This document shows positions 44,795-53,665 of a stretch of DNA of 64,000 nucleotides, one piece after another (position 1 is the first letter of the stretch; each line of letters begins with the position of its first letter). Source of the stretch: Anseongella ginsenosidimutans (GTDB taxonomy: Bacteria; Bacteroidota; Bacteroidia; Sphingobacteriales; Sphingobacteriaceae); the NCBI RefSeq assembly GCF_008033235.1, contig NZ_CP042432.1:4092001-4156000 (forward strand), read 5' to 3'. Under the pieces are notes generated by a model that had not been told where the DNA came from, ran no database searches, and was given only the letters and a program-made list of their open reading frames with translations. A program made the position numbers and the translations under genes.

Positions 44795-46057
44795 ATGGGC
44801 AAAATAAACCGCAGGAACTTTATCAAATCGTCGGGCTCCCTTGTTTCAGGAGCCGTTGTTTCCGGCGCACTTGTTTCGAGCGCCGCCCTGACTGGCCGCG
44901 CGCAGGCGCCTTCCTCCGGGAGAAACGCTGGCGTAAACCTGCGGGGGCCGGCGAATTTTCCAAATCCTGAAACCGCTTCAGCCGCAGCAGGGCAGCATTT
45001 TGTCCGGGTCAAAAATAAACTGCCGAAATGGCGCGGTTTTAACCTGCTTGACCTGTTTTCCCCCGATCCTTCCCAGTCCAGGCCGGCTACTACCGAAGAA
45101 CAGTTCAAATGGATGTCAGGCTGGGGATTCGACTTCGTAAGAATTCCGATGGCTTATCCTGCTTATCTTGATTTTGACAGAAGCCGGGCTATCCTGCCTG
45201 ACGAGGTATATAATATAAATGAAGAAGCCCTTGAAAAGGTAGACAATCTGGTGGCCCTGGCGCATAAATACGGCATGCATGCAAGCCTGAACCTGCACCG
45301 CGCCCCCGGTTATTGCATTAATGCCGGATTCCGCGAGCCGTATTATCTCTGGACAGACCAGGAAGCCCTGGACGCATTCTGTTTCCATTGGGAAATGTGG
45401 GCCCGGCGCTACCGGGATATTCCGGCAGGCAAGATCAGCTTTGACCTGGTAAACGAGCCCAGCATGATCGGGAATATGAATGATCAGCATTCTTCCAAAG
45501 GGCCGGTTCCCGGGCACCTGTACAGGAAAGTCGCAAAAGCGGCTTCCGAAGCTATCCGGGGAGTAAGCCCCCGCCGGCTGATCATCGCAGACGGCAATAA
45601 TGTAGGATCGGAAGTGATCCCGGAGATCACCGACCTGGATATCGGGCAGAGCTGCCGGGGATACACTCCCGGCATTATTTCCCATTATAAAGCCCCCTGG
45701 GCAAATAAAGACCCGGAAAACCTGCCGGAGCCGAAATGGCCGGGCCAGGTAGGGGACCGCTATTTAAGCCGGGAATTACTGGAAGAAGCCTATAAACCCT
45801 GGATCGCCTTACTTGAAAGCGGCACGGGTGTTCATTGCGGGGAATGCGGCTGCTGGAATAAAACACCCCATGATGTATTCCTGGCCTGGTTCAACGATGT
45901 ACTGGACATCCTGAGCAGCAACGGCATAGGATATTCCATCTGGGAATTTTCCGGGGATTTCGGCGTACTGAATTCCGGAAGGAAAGACGTGGAATACGAA
46001 AACTGGTACGGGCAGCAGCTCGACCGGAAAATGCTTAACCTGCTAATGAAATATTAG
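44795..46057 (+). CDS. GH5 (cellulase-family) glycoside hydrolase with Tat-like signal
   Basis: Secreted glycosidase. I start at the ATG giving MGKINRRNFIKSSGSLVSG; NRRNFIK fits a twin-arginine signal, and the frame upstream opens with TTG. Family 5 features: KWRGFNLLDLF, FVRIPMAYPAYLDF, HASLNLHRAPGYCIN, the acid/base Glu in SFDLVNEPSM and the candidate nucleophile Glu in GVHCGECGCW, then YSIWEFSGDFGVL. About 420 residues. Polysaccharide specificity is not clear. The gene is not beside a SusCD pair. Confidence 0.9.
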   Translation: MGKINRRNFIKSSGSLVSGAVVSGALVSSAALTGRAQAPSSGRNAGVNLRGPANFPNPETASAAAGQHFVRVKNKLPKWRGFNLLDLFSPDPSQSRPATTEEQFKWMSGWGFDFVRIPMAYPAYLDFDRSRAILPDEVYNINEEALEKVDNLVALAHKYGMHASLNLHRAPGYCINAGFREPYYLWTDQEALDAFCFHWEMWARRYRDIPAGKISFDLVNEPSMIGNMNDQHSSKGPVPGHLYRKVAKAASEAIRGVSPRRLIIADGNNVGSEVIPEITDLDIGQSCRGYTPGIISHYKAPWANKDPENLPEPKWPGQVGDRYLSRELLEEAYKPWIALLESGTGVHCGECGCWNKTPHDVFLAWFNDVLDILSSNGIGYSIWEFSGDFGVLNSGRKDVEYENWYGQQLDRKMLNLLMKY

Positions 46058-46083
46058 ACAAGATTTTTGGACCTTTCAGCCTT

Positions 46084-47319
46084 ATGAAATCGCTTGCCGT
46101 CGTTTTCTGGCTTTTACTCTTTTTTGTCATTCCTGATCATTCCCCGGGAATGACCGGGGGCATTTCAGCATCCGCGGGCCAGGATACCCTGGACAAGGAA
46201 CTTATAAGGTTGCTTCAGTCCAGGTTAAAAAATACAGGAACCGCCATATTGTCCTACGCCTTGGAAGCAGGCGAGCTGCAGGTACAGGTAATAACCGGAG
46301 AAAACGTTCATACGCTTTACCAGCCTGCGGGCAGTATCTTTTTCAGCAGGCTGCTTGCCTTGAAAAACAGCCTCCAGGCAAAAACAGGGTTTGACCGAAA
46401 GCTTGCCCACCAGCTCTACAGAAAGCTGATAGGGCCTGTAAAACCTTATCTTAAGGGGAAAGCCCACCTGGTGATTATTCCCTGCAAAAATACCGGCCTT
46501 ATTCCTTTTGAAGCACTCGTTCCGGATACCGCTTCCGGCCGGTACTTGCTGCATGATTTTGCGATCAGTTATTCCTATAGCCTCACCGCCCTTACCGGCC
46601 CCGGCTCCCGCCCCTCGGATTATGACCGCCAGAAAGTACTTGCGGTGGCTCCGTTCAATATCCCGGCGACGCAAAAAGAGATCATGAATATAAAGGCCGA
46701 CCATGTACTGGGCCGGGCGGCCAGCCTGGAACGGTTCCTTGAAAAGGCCCGCAATTATTCCATTATTCACCTGGCCACCTATGCTGCAATTAAGGATCCT
46801 CCTCATTCCTTCATTGACTTCAACCCGGGAAAAGCCGGCAATGTCAGCGCCCCTGAGGCAAGTCCTTCAGGGTCCAGGCTGTTTACCCGGGATATTCCCG
46901 GAATGGACCTGAAGAAGGTCAGCCTGATAGTACTCAGTCCCTGCCAGCCGGCTCAGTGGAATACAAACGTTTCCGGTTTGTACACGATGGCCGAGGCATT
47001 TGCCCGGGCTGGCTGCCCGAACTTTATTACTTCCCTTTGGGAAACCGAAGAAGAAACTACGCATAAAATATCCATGAAGCTGCATCAATATATTCACAAG
47101 GGATATGGATATGCACAAGCGCTGCAAAAGGCCCGGATCGATTACCTGGAGAACCCGGTGATCGATGAAAAACTGAAGTCGCCCGGGTACTGGGCCGGCT
47201 TTGTCCTGCTTGGAGAAATAAATACGGTGCCCCAAAGTCACAAAATCTTTTATTATTTTGCCCTGCTTTTGACCGTGCTGATAGTTGTTTGTATTTTGCG
47301 AAGAAGAAATCATTGTTAA
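46084..47319 (+). CDS. Exported CHAT-domain (caspase-like) protein with C-terminal anchor, catalytic His doubtful
   Basis: CHAT-domain protein (caspase HetF Associated with TPRs) without the usual TPR repeats. It has a signal peptide (LAVVFWLLLFFVIP) and a C-terminal helix (IFYYFALLLTVLIVVCIL) followed by RRRNHC, so the domain would be periplasmic. CHAT blocks: HLVIIPCKNTGLIPFEALVPD, KVLAVAPFNIP, IIHLATYAAI (residues 228-236), LIVLSPCQPA (Cys287), AEAFARAGCPNFITSLWET. The family usually has HxATH-G; here the second His is Tyr233, while Cys287 is kept. It may be an inactive protease or use His229. It sits five bases before an ABC exporter operon. Confidence 0.85.
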   Translation: MKSLAVVFWLLLFFVIPDHSPGMTGGISASAGQDTLDKELIRLLQSRLKNTGTAILSYALEAGELQVQVITGENVHTLYQPAGSIFFSRLLALKNSLQAKTGFDRKLAHQLYRKLIGPVKPYLKGKAHLVIIPCKNTGLIPFEALVPDTASGRYLLHDFAISYSYSLTALTGPGSRPSDYDRQKVLAVAPFNIPATQKEIMNIKADHVLGRAASLERFLEKARNYSIIHLATYAAIKDPPHSFIDFNPGKAGNVSAPEASPSGSRLFTRDIPGMDLKKVSLIVLSPCQPAQWNTNVSGLYTMAEAFARAGCPNFITSLWETEEETTHKISMKLHQYIHKGYGYAQALQKARIDYLENPVIDEKLKSPGYWAGFVLLGEINTVPQSHKIFYYFALLLTVLIVVCILRRRNHC

Positions 47320-47324
47320 TCCCC

Positions 47325-48236
47325 ATGCTCACCGTCCGAAACATTCTGAAACAATATGCCAATCATGTTGCTCTTGACCACGTCAGCATGGAAGTGGAAA
47401 AAGGAAGTATTTTTGGCCTGCTCGGCCCAAACGGAGCAGGAAAAACATCCCTTATCAGGATCATTAACCAGATTACCGCTCCCGATGAGGGCGAGGTATT
47501 TCTCAACGGGGAAAGGCTGCGGCCGGAGCATATACCGCTGATAGGTTATCTTCCGGAAGAAAGGGGCCTCTATAAGAAAATGGAGGTGGGCGAACATGTG
47601 CTTTACCTGGCCCGGCTGAAAGGCCTGAACAGGAGCCAGGCCGCGGAGCGCGTAAAATACTGGTTTCAAAAAATGGGAATCGAAAGCTGGTGGAAAAAAA
47701 AGGTGGAAGAACTTTCGAAGGGCATGCAGCAAAAGGTTCAGTTCATCGCAACCGTACTTCACGAGCCCCAGCTGCTTATTCTTGACGAACCTTTTACGGG
47801 TTTTGACCCGGTAAACGCCGATTTGATCAAACAGGAAATCCTGAACCTGAATAAAAAAGGAACCACGATCATTTTCTCCACCCACCGTATGGAAAGCGTA
47901 GAGGAAATGTGCGACAGCATCGTACTTATTAACAAAGCCAAAAAGATCCTGGAAGGGAAACTTTCAGCTATTAAATCACAATACCGCAGCAATACTTATC
48001 AAGTGCGTTATGAAGGAGCGCTGGGAGAAGCACTGTCATTCCAACCGGGAAAGTTCAGCCTTCTGTCTCAGGAAGAAAACCCAACCGGCGGTGGAAACCT
48101 GAAGGTCCGGCTATTGGACGGGACCAGTTCCAATGAATTACTGGGAACCCTTATCCCCCTGGTGCATGTGCAGGAAATGCGGGAAGTAGTACCCGGCATC
48201 CACGATATATTTGTAAAAAGCGTAAAAGAAGCCTGA
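47325..48236 (+). CDS. NatA-like ABC transporter ATP-binding protein
   Basis: ATPase of an ABC-2-type exporter. I start at the ATG giving MLTVRNILKQYANHVALDH; 12 codons upstream overlap the CHAT frame. Walker A GLLGPNGAGKTSLIR, Q-loop IGYLPEERGLYKKM, signature ELSKGMQQKVQFIATVLH, Walker B LLILDEPFTGFDP and switch STHRM. The C-terminal extension of about 80 residues (TYQVRYEGALGEAL) is typical of the NatA/DUF4162 type. The permease gene follows by seven bases. Confidence 0.95.
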   Translation: MLTVRNILKQYANHVALDHVSMEVEKGSIFGLLGPNGAGKTSLIRIINQITAPDEGEVFLNGERLRPEHIPLIGYLPEERGLYKKMEVGEHVLYLARLKGLNRSQAAERVKYWFQKMGIESWWKKKVEELSKGMQQKVQFIATVLHEPQLLILDEPFTGFDPVNADLIKQEILNLNKKGTTIIFSTHRMESVEEMCDSIVLINKAKKILEGKLSAIKSQYRSNTYQVRYEGALGEALSFQPGKFSLLSQEENPTGGGNLKVRLLDGTSSNELLGTLIPLVHVQEMREVVPGIHDIFVKSVKEA

Positions 48237-48243
48237 TACTCCT

Positions 48244-49554
48244 ATGAACAAGACATTGCTTATCATTTCCAGGGAATACCTGACAAGAGTCCGGAAAAAG
48301 TCCTTTATCGTTCTCACTATTCTTGTCCCGCTGCTCATTGTGGGGATGTATGCCGCCATTTTCATGTTTGCCATTGCAGGTAACAAGGAATTGAAACATG
48401 TCACGGTGCTGGATGAAAGCAAGGTGTTTAAGGACAATTTCAGGGATACCGAAAATATCCGCTTCTCTTATTCAGGGAACAGCATGGAACAAGAGAAGGA
48501 ACGCATTCTTAACCAGGATGATTCCTTCCTCCTTCATATTCCGCCCTTTGAGAAACTGCCCCGTGACGTGGAGATCCTTTCTTCGAAACAAGCCGGAATG
48601 GACCTGATTGAAACCATTGACCGTCAAATGGAAAGGGTATTAAGGGACAAGAAACTGACCGAAGCCGGCATTGACACGTCCGTACTTAATCATCTGAAAG
48701 TGGATATTTCGCTGGGAACTACCCGCCTCACCGAACAAGGAGAAGCGAAAACCAGCGCGGGCGCTTCCTATGGAGTAGCGCTGGCTGCCTGTATCCTCAT
48801 CTATCTTTTTATTTTTTTATATGGCGTCCAGGTGATGCGCGGAGTCATCGAAGAAAAGACGAGCCGCATCGTAGAAGTCATTATCTCTTCTGTTAAGCCC
48901 TACCAGCTGATGCTTGGAAAAATACTGGGCATTGCCCTGGTTGGGCTTACTCAATTCCTGCTTTGGATCATCCTTAGCCTGGCGGCAACCGGGGTGGTAA
49001 AAACAGTCCTCGCCGATGACATCCGGCTTTCTTCCAAACAGCAAATGCAGGTTATGGAACAGGCGGGAGGCGCAGCCGCCGCGGATACAGCAAATCCCGC
49101 CCTGGAAGTGCTGCAGGCAATAGGAACACTCAATCTTCCGCTTATCCTTAGCTGTTTTGTGTTTTACTTTTTGGGCGGCTACCTGCTTTACAGCGCTCTT
49201 TTTGCCGCTGTAGGATCCGCCGTAGACAATGAAACGGAAACGCAGCAATTCATGTTCCCGGTTACACTGCCGCTTCTTTTTGCTTATCTATCTTCCTTCG
49301 GGCTCATTACCAACCCCGACAGCACGCTGCTCTTCTGGTTATCCATGATCCCCTTTACGGCCCCCGTTTCCATGATGGTGAGGCTTCCCTTTGGAGTACC
49401 CGCCTGGCAAATAGGTCTTTCTATGGCTCTGCTGGTCGGCGGCTTTATCTTTACTGTTTGGCTAGCCGGCCGGATCTATCGTACCGGCATCCTGATGTAC
49501 GGCAAAAAAGTCACGTTCAGGGAATTAGGGAAATGGCTGTTTTACAAGAATTAA
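48244..49554 (+). CDS. NatB-like ABC-2 transporter permease
   Basis: Membrane half of the exporter. N-terminal helix (SFIVLTILVPLLIVGMYAAIF) after ISREYLTRVRKK, a periplasmic domain of about 130 residues, then five helices (ALAACILIYLFIFLYGVQVM, LGKILGIALVGLTQFLLWIIL, LPLILSCFVFYFLGGYLLYS, MFPVTLPLLFAYLSSFGL, IGLSMALLVGGFIFTVWLAG). The motif RGVIEEKTSRIVEVIISSVKP is characteristic of NatB/ABC-2 permeases. 436 residues. The exported molecule is unknown. Confidence 0.93.
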   Translation: MNKTLLIISREYLTRVRKKSFIVLTILVPLLIVGMYAAIFMFAIAGNKELKHVTVLDESKVFKDNFRDTENIRFSYSGNSMEQEKERILNQDDSFLLHIPPFEKLPRDVEILSSKQAGMDLIETIDRQMERVLRDKKLTEAGIDTSVLNHLKVDISLGTTRLTEQGEAKTSAGASYGVALAACILIYLFIFLYGVQVMRGVIEEKTSRIVEVIISSVKPYQLMLGKILGIALVGLTQFLLWIILSLAATGVVKTVLADDIRLSSKQQMQVMEQAGGAAAADTANPALEVLQAIGTLNLPLILSCFVFYFLGGYLLYSALFAAVGSAVDNETETQQFMFPVTLPLLFAYLSSFGLITNPDSTLLFWLSMIPFTAPVSMMVRLPFGVPAWQIGLSMALLVGGFIFTVWLAGRIYRTGILMYGKKVTFRELGKWLFYKN

Positions 49555-49732
49555 CAGCATTCTGCCAGCAATAGCGCTACACAGTTTATGCTCATTTTAT
49601 TTCTCATTTCTACTTCTTAAATACGCATTTATCGCCACTTTCTTGCTATATTACTGTGAAAAAGCATGTAAAGGGAGTGGTAGACAGCGTTTTAAGCAAT
49701 CATGTTCGATTATTTATCCTCTTTTTAAATCT

Positions 49733-49740
49733 TATTTTTG
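49733..49740 (+). promoter_or_regulatory. -7 box (TATTTTTG) before the signalling cluster
   Basis: TATTTTTG, matching TAnnTTTG, ends 17 bases before the first response-regulator ATG. The AT-rich 200 bases upstream hold no other clear motif. Confidence 0.4.
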
Positions 49741-49757
49741 ATAAATAATCATATCGG

Positions 49758-50195
49758 ATGAATGCAAACCAAGGGGTAGATCCTGAAAGGTCTAAAATGA
49801 ATTTTATTGTCATAGATGATAGCAAAGTAGATTGTTTCATAGCTGAAAAAGTGATCCAGAATTCGGGATGGTGCAGCAGCTGCCATACCTTTCAGCTGGC
49901 TACCCAGGCGCTGGAATATATCCGGGAAAACGGATCTTCTTCCCGTTCCACTATTATTTTTGTGGATGAGCATATGCCGCTGATGAGCGGGCTTGATTTT
50001 GTTAATGCCTTTGGCGTGTTGAATATCCCCGCAAAAGATAACTACCATATTTTTCTGCTGTCTTCTTCTCTTTATGAAGGCAGCCAGGAGCTTTATAAAC
50101 ATAACTTAATTAAAAAATTCATAAAAAAACCACTTATTACCAAAACTATTCATGATCTGTTCCATTTTGATTTAAAGTTCCTTTCCCATGAATAA
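49758..50195 (+). CDS. Single-domain response regulator
   Basis: Receiver domain without output domain. FIVIDDSKVDCFIAEKVI carries the acidic pair, IIFVDEHMPLMSG the phospho-acceptor Asp, HIFLLSSSLYEG the conserved Ser/Thr position and FIKKPL the Lys. A second ATG at 49797 (MNFIVIDD) is also a plausible start. It is a paralogue of the receiver at 50959. The next gene starts within its last codons (8-base overlap), so the products are co-translated. Confidence 0.9.
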   Translation: MNANQGVDPERSKMNFIVIDDSKVDCFIAEKVIQNSGWCSSCHTFQLATQALEYIRENGSSSRSTIIFVDEHMPLMSGLDFVNAFGVLNIPAKDNYHIFLLSSSLYEGSQELYKHNLIKKFIKKPLITKTIHDLFHFDLKFLSHE

Positions 50196-50916
50196 CTTAA
50201 TTTTTAAGATCAGAGCATTTAAAGCCGTGGATAACCCGGAAGCCTGCGAGAAGTACATTGAAGGCCATGCTCGTATCCTCCGCCTTTTTGGCCTGTCTAT
50301 GATCACTTCCGCTAACCCCGGATGGCTGGATGATCCCGATACCTATGTTGTTTGCGTGGAATCCGGAGATGGCAGGAAAATATATGGGGGCGGCAGAATA
50401 CAGGTAGCTTCCGGCAACTTACTGCTGCCGATTGAAACGGCCATCTGTGAGAAAGACCCCTCGATCCACCAGACAATTGACATGTATGCCCAAAAAGGTA
50501 CCGGCGAGATCTGCGGGCTCTGGAATTCGCGGGAAATGGCCGCCAATGGCGTTGGCAGCATTCACCTGGGCCGGGCGATGGTGGCCGTTGCGGGACAGCT
50601 GAACCTAAACAGCCTCTTCGCCCTTTGCGCGCCCGCCACGGTCAGAAACTGCATCCGGGTTGGTTATGAAACGGCTCGCTTTATTGGCGACAACGGCCGG
50701 CTCTGTTACCCTAAAGACCATCTTCTGGCAACGGCTATGGTGATCAAAGACCTGCAGAACCTTCCGGCAGCAGCCCCCGGAGAACGGTTGTTGATACAGG
50801 ACCTCAGGGATAACCCTTTTCAGCGAAAGCTGGAACCAGGATTGAAGGGACGGATGCTGGATGTGCAATACGAATTGGATATCAAAGAACAAGTTCCTGT
50901 ATATTGTGTGGCATAA
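50188..50916 (+). CDS. GNAT/autoinducer-synthase-like acyltransferase-fold protein
   Basis: Soluble protein of 242 residues with a GNAT-like look. Strand and turn blocks are KIYGGGRIQVASGNLLLPIETAI, GTGEICGLWNSREMAANGVGSIHL, then a helix and strand (RAMVAVAGQLNLNSLFALCAPATVR) and YETARFIGDNGRLCYPKD. The order (E-x-C/S-G/R-L-W around the central strand, then a helix, then a motif near G-Y-E) resembles LuxI-type and N-acyl-amino-acid synthases more than ordinary acetyltransferases. This is a fold-level inference from motif order, without a clear acyl-CoA loop. It lies between two receiver-domain genes in a coupled operon. Confidence 0.55.
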   Translation: MNNLIFKIRAFKAVDNPEACEKYIEGHARILRLFGLSMITSANPGWLDDPDTYVVCVESGDGRKIYGGGRIQVASGNLLLPIETAICEKDPSIHQTIDMYAQKGTGEICGLWNSREMAANGVGSIHLGRAMVAVAGQLNLNSLFALCAPATVRNCIRVGYETARFIGDNGRLCYPKDHLLATAMVIKDLQNLPAAAPGERLLIQDLRDNPFQRKLEPGLKGRMLDVQYELDIKEQVPVYCVA

Positions 50917-50935
50917 TATTTTCTTCCCGGAAAAG

Positions 50936-50956
50936 TTGTACTTTTATATAGTACAA
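50936..50956. promoter_or_regulatory. Inverted repeat directly before the second response-regulator gene
   Basis: TTGTACT-N7-AGTACAA is a perfect 7-base dyad ending two bases before the ATG at 50959, in the only real gap (42 bases) of the signalling operon. It could be an operator or a hairpin limiting translation. Confidence 0.45.
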
Positions 50957-50958
50957 AC

Positions 50959-51360
50959 ATGGATACAGGAAAGGCGGACTTTATTGTTATTGATGACAAT
51001 AAAGTAGATTGTTTTATTGCGGAGAAAGTAATTGAAAATTCGGGGAAGGGGGAGAGTTGCAGGGTATTCTACCAAGCCACCCAGGCCTTGGAATACATAA
51101 AGGAACAGCATTCCTCGCCGGGCGCTACGATCGTATTCGTAGATATCCAGATGCCGGTCATGAACGGATTTCAATTTGTCGATTATTTCGAACGCCTGCC
51201 CTTACCCAAACAACATTGCTTTTATATCTACGCCTTGTCATCTTCGATCAATCAAGGTGATATTGAAAGAATAAAAGCATTCAGATCCGTGAAAGGATTC
51301 CTTAATAAGCCCTTGACGGTTGAAATGATAAATAATGTAGTGAAAGCCGCCTTTCTATGA
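50959..51360 (+). CDS. Single-domain response regulator
   Basis: Second receiver-only protein, clearly a paralogue of the one at 49758 (FIVIDDNKVDCFIAEKVIENSG, ATQALEYIKEQ). The phospho-acceptor Asp is in IVFVDIQMPVMNG and the Lys in FLNKPLT. 133 residues with no output domain, so it probably acts by protein contact or as a phosphate relay to the kinases downstream. Its stop overlaps the start of the next gene as ATGA. Confidence 0.9.
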   Translation: MDTGKADFIVIDDNKVDCFIAEKVIENSGKGESCRVFYQATQALEYIKEQHSSPGATIVFVDIQMPVMNGFQFVDYFERLPLPKQHCFYIYALSSSINQGDIERIKAFRSVKGFLNKPLTVEMINNVVKAAFL

Positions 51361-53665
51361 ACATAGCTGTACACAAGAAAAAAACAGGAACGCTTAGCAA
51401 TATTTACAGGCCGGACTTCTTCCGGCTGCAGAAGCCCGCGGACAAAGAACGGTTTACCGCGCTGATAGATTCCGGGCCATTATTTCTTCATGACGAGATC
51501 TTCGGTCAGCTCGGGGAGCTGCTAAAATGCCGCCATCCATCCAGGCAACTCAGCAGGGAGGAGAGCGAAGCGCTGATTGCGGAACATACCGGGCCCTGCC
51601 TTGACGAATACGGCGTGTGGGTATATTATCCCTGGAATGCACGGCTGGTTCACCTGCTGGATAAAGAAGAATTTGCCGAAGTCAGGACTTCCCGGAACAA
51701 GTACAAGATCACGAGCGAAGAGCAGGCCCTTCTTTCTTCAAAAAAAGTAGGGGTTATCGGTTTATCGGTGGGGCAATCGGTTGCCGTCACAATGGCGATG
51801 GAACGCTCTTTCGGGGAGATCCGGCTGGCCGATTTTGATATCCTCGAACTCACTAATTTAAACCGCATCCGAACCGGGCTTTCTAACCTGGGATTAAAAA
51901 AAGTGATCGCGGTAGCCCGGGAAATTGCTGAAATTGACCCCTTTCTCCGGGTAACTATTTTTGACGAAGGCCTCACGGAGGAGAATATGGACACTTTTTT
52001 TACCGGGGGCGGAGTACTGGACGCGGTAATTGACGAGTGCGATGGCATAGACATCAAAATCGCCTGCCGGCAGAAAGCCCGGGAACTGGGGGTACCGGTA
52101 TTGATGGAAGCCAGCGACAAATGTACGATCGATGTGGAACGCTTTGACCTGGAGCCCTCCCGCTCCCTCCTGCACGGTTATATCGATCACCTGGACATCT
52201 CCCGGTTGAAACACCTGAAAACCAACGAGGAAAAAATCCCTTACCTGGCTCCGATGGTTGGCATAGATACGATGTCCGCACGGCTGAAAGCTTCCGCGCT
52301 GGAAGTGGGGCATTCCATTACTACCTGGCCTCAGCTTGCCTCCGCAGTAGTGATGGGAGGCGGCGCCCTTGGCGACATCTGGCGGCGCATTGCCCTTGAT
52401 CAGTTCCGCGAATCGGGACGCTACTTCATTGATATGGAAGAGCTGACGGGCAATAAAACCGTGCAGGGATCATTAACCGGAGAGAAGGAAATCCTCCCCG
52501 CTCCTCTTACAGTTTCCGGGATGGCCGCCGGACTGGACCGGTACCTTTCGGAACGCAGAGAAGCGACGTTTGCGCCACCTGAACACATTATCAGGGAACT
52601 GGTAAGGGCAGCCGGCATGGCTCCTTCCGGGGGAAACAGCCAACCCTGGAAGTGGGTTTACAAAAAGGGTACCTTGTTTCTTTTTCTGGACAAGCAGGAA
52701 GCTTATTCTTATATGAATTTCCGGGACACAGCCTCCTACATCGCCCTGGGAGCGGCCATAGAGAACCTGGTATTAAAGGCGGAGCAGTACGGGCTGCGAA
52801 TAAAGGGCGATTATTTCCCCCTGCCTGACAACGATAGCCTGACGAGCGCTTTTAGTTTCCATGAAAGCAGTTCCGCCGGTGAAGGCGTGGAACCCGTAGT
52901 GGAGGGGGCCTGGCGGATTTTATTGAAAAAAGGCATACCAACCGCAAGTTCCCGCCCAGGGAATTACTTCCGCCGGCAATATTGGATGAATTAAAGGGCA
53001 TCGCAGAAACTATACCCGGGGTAAGGCTCACTTATATCCATGCCTTAGACGAGATCATTGAAACAGGAAAGATAATCGGTATCACCGACAGGTACAGGAT
53101 ATTGACGCCTGAAAGCAACCATGATTTTATTCAGCGCGAAATGCGCTGGACGGAAGAAGAAGCTGTCAGCAGCCGCACGGGAATGGACGTGAACACGCTG
53201 GAACTACGCGAATCCGAGCTGATCGGCCTTAAATTTATCAGGGACCCGGAAGTGGTGTCATTTATATCAAAGATAAACGGGGGGCACCTGCTGAAAAACG
53301 CCTCGGTAAAGAATGCCGCCGCCGCTTCCGTATTCGGGCTGCTAACCGTGCCATCCTTCAGCAGTATGAACTTCCTGAACGGAGGAAGAGCGTCCCAGCG
53401 GCTGTGGTTAAAAGCAACACAGCTTGGGCTTGCCTTCCACCCGATGAACGTCCCTCTCGCTTATTTTGCAAGGCTGAAACATGAAAGCAGCGGCCTCTCT
53501 GCCGAAAGGCGGGCGGAAGTGGAGGCGCTTTACAGTAAGTTCAGGAAAATATTCGGCCACTCCGCTGAGCGGGAAGAGATCTATCTTTTCCGCTTATTCA
53601 AAGCAGAAGAGCCCTCGGTGAGGTCTTACCGGAAACAGGTGGACGATATACTAACCTGTATCTGA
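51357..53665 (+). pseudogene. Rv1355c/MoeY-like ThiF(E1)-nitroreductase fusion, split by one missing base
   Basis: Two-domain enzyme. Residues about 100-330 form an E1/ThiF-like adenylating domain (VGVIGLSVGQSVAVTMAMERSFG, IRLADFDILELTNLNRI, GLKKVIAVAREIAEIDPFL, VIDECDGIDIKI). A nitroreductase-like FMN domain starts near 415 (LVRAAGMAPSGGNSQPWKW). The first frame ends at 52994. The next one (annotatable from 52982) continues the nitroreductase (LTVPSFSSMNFLNGGRASQRLW). Between them, the second frame reads ADFIEKRHTNRKFPPRELLPP, the expected nitroreductase core, reached by adding one G to the five at 52904-52908. The intact protein would be about 769 residues, as in Mycobacterium Rv1355c (MoeY). 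The reaction is unknown. It is coupled to the kinase gene by TGATG. Confidence 0.85.
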
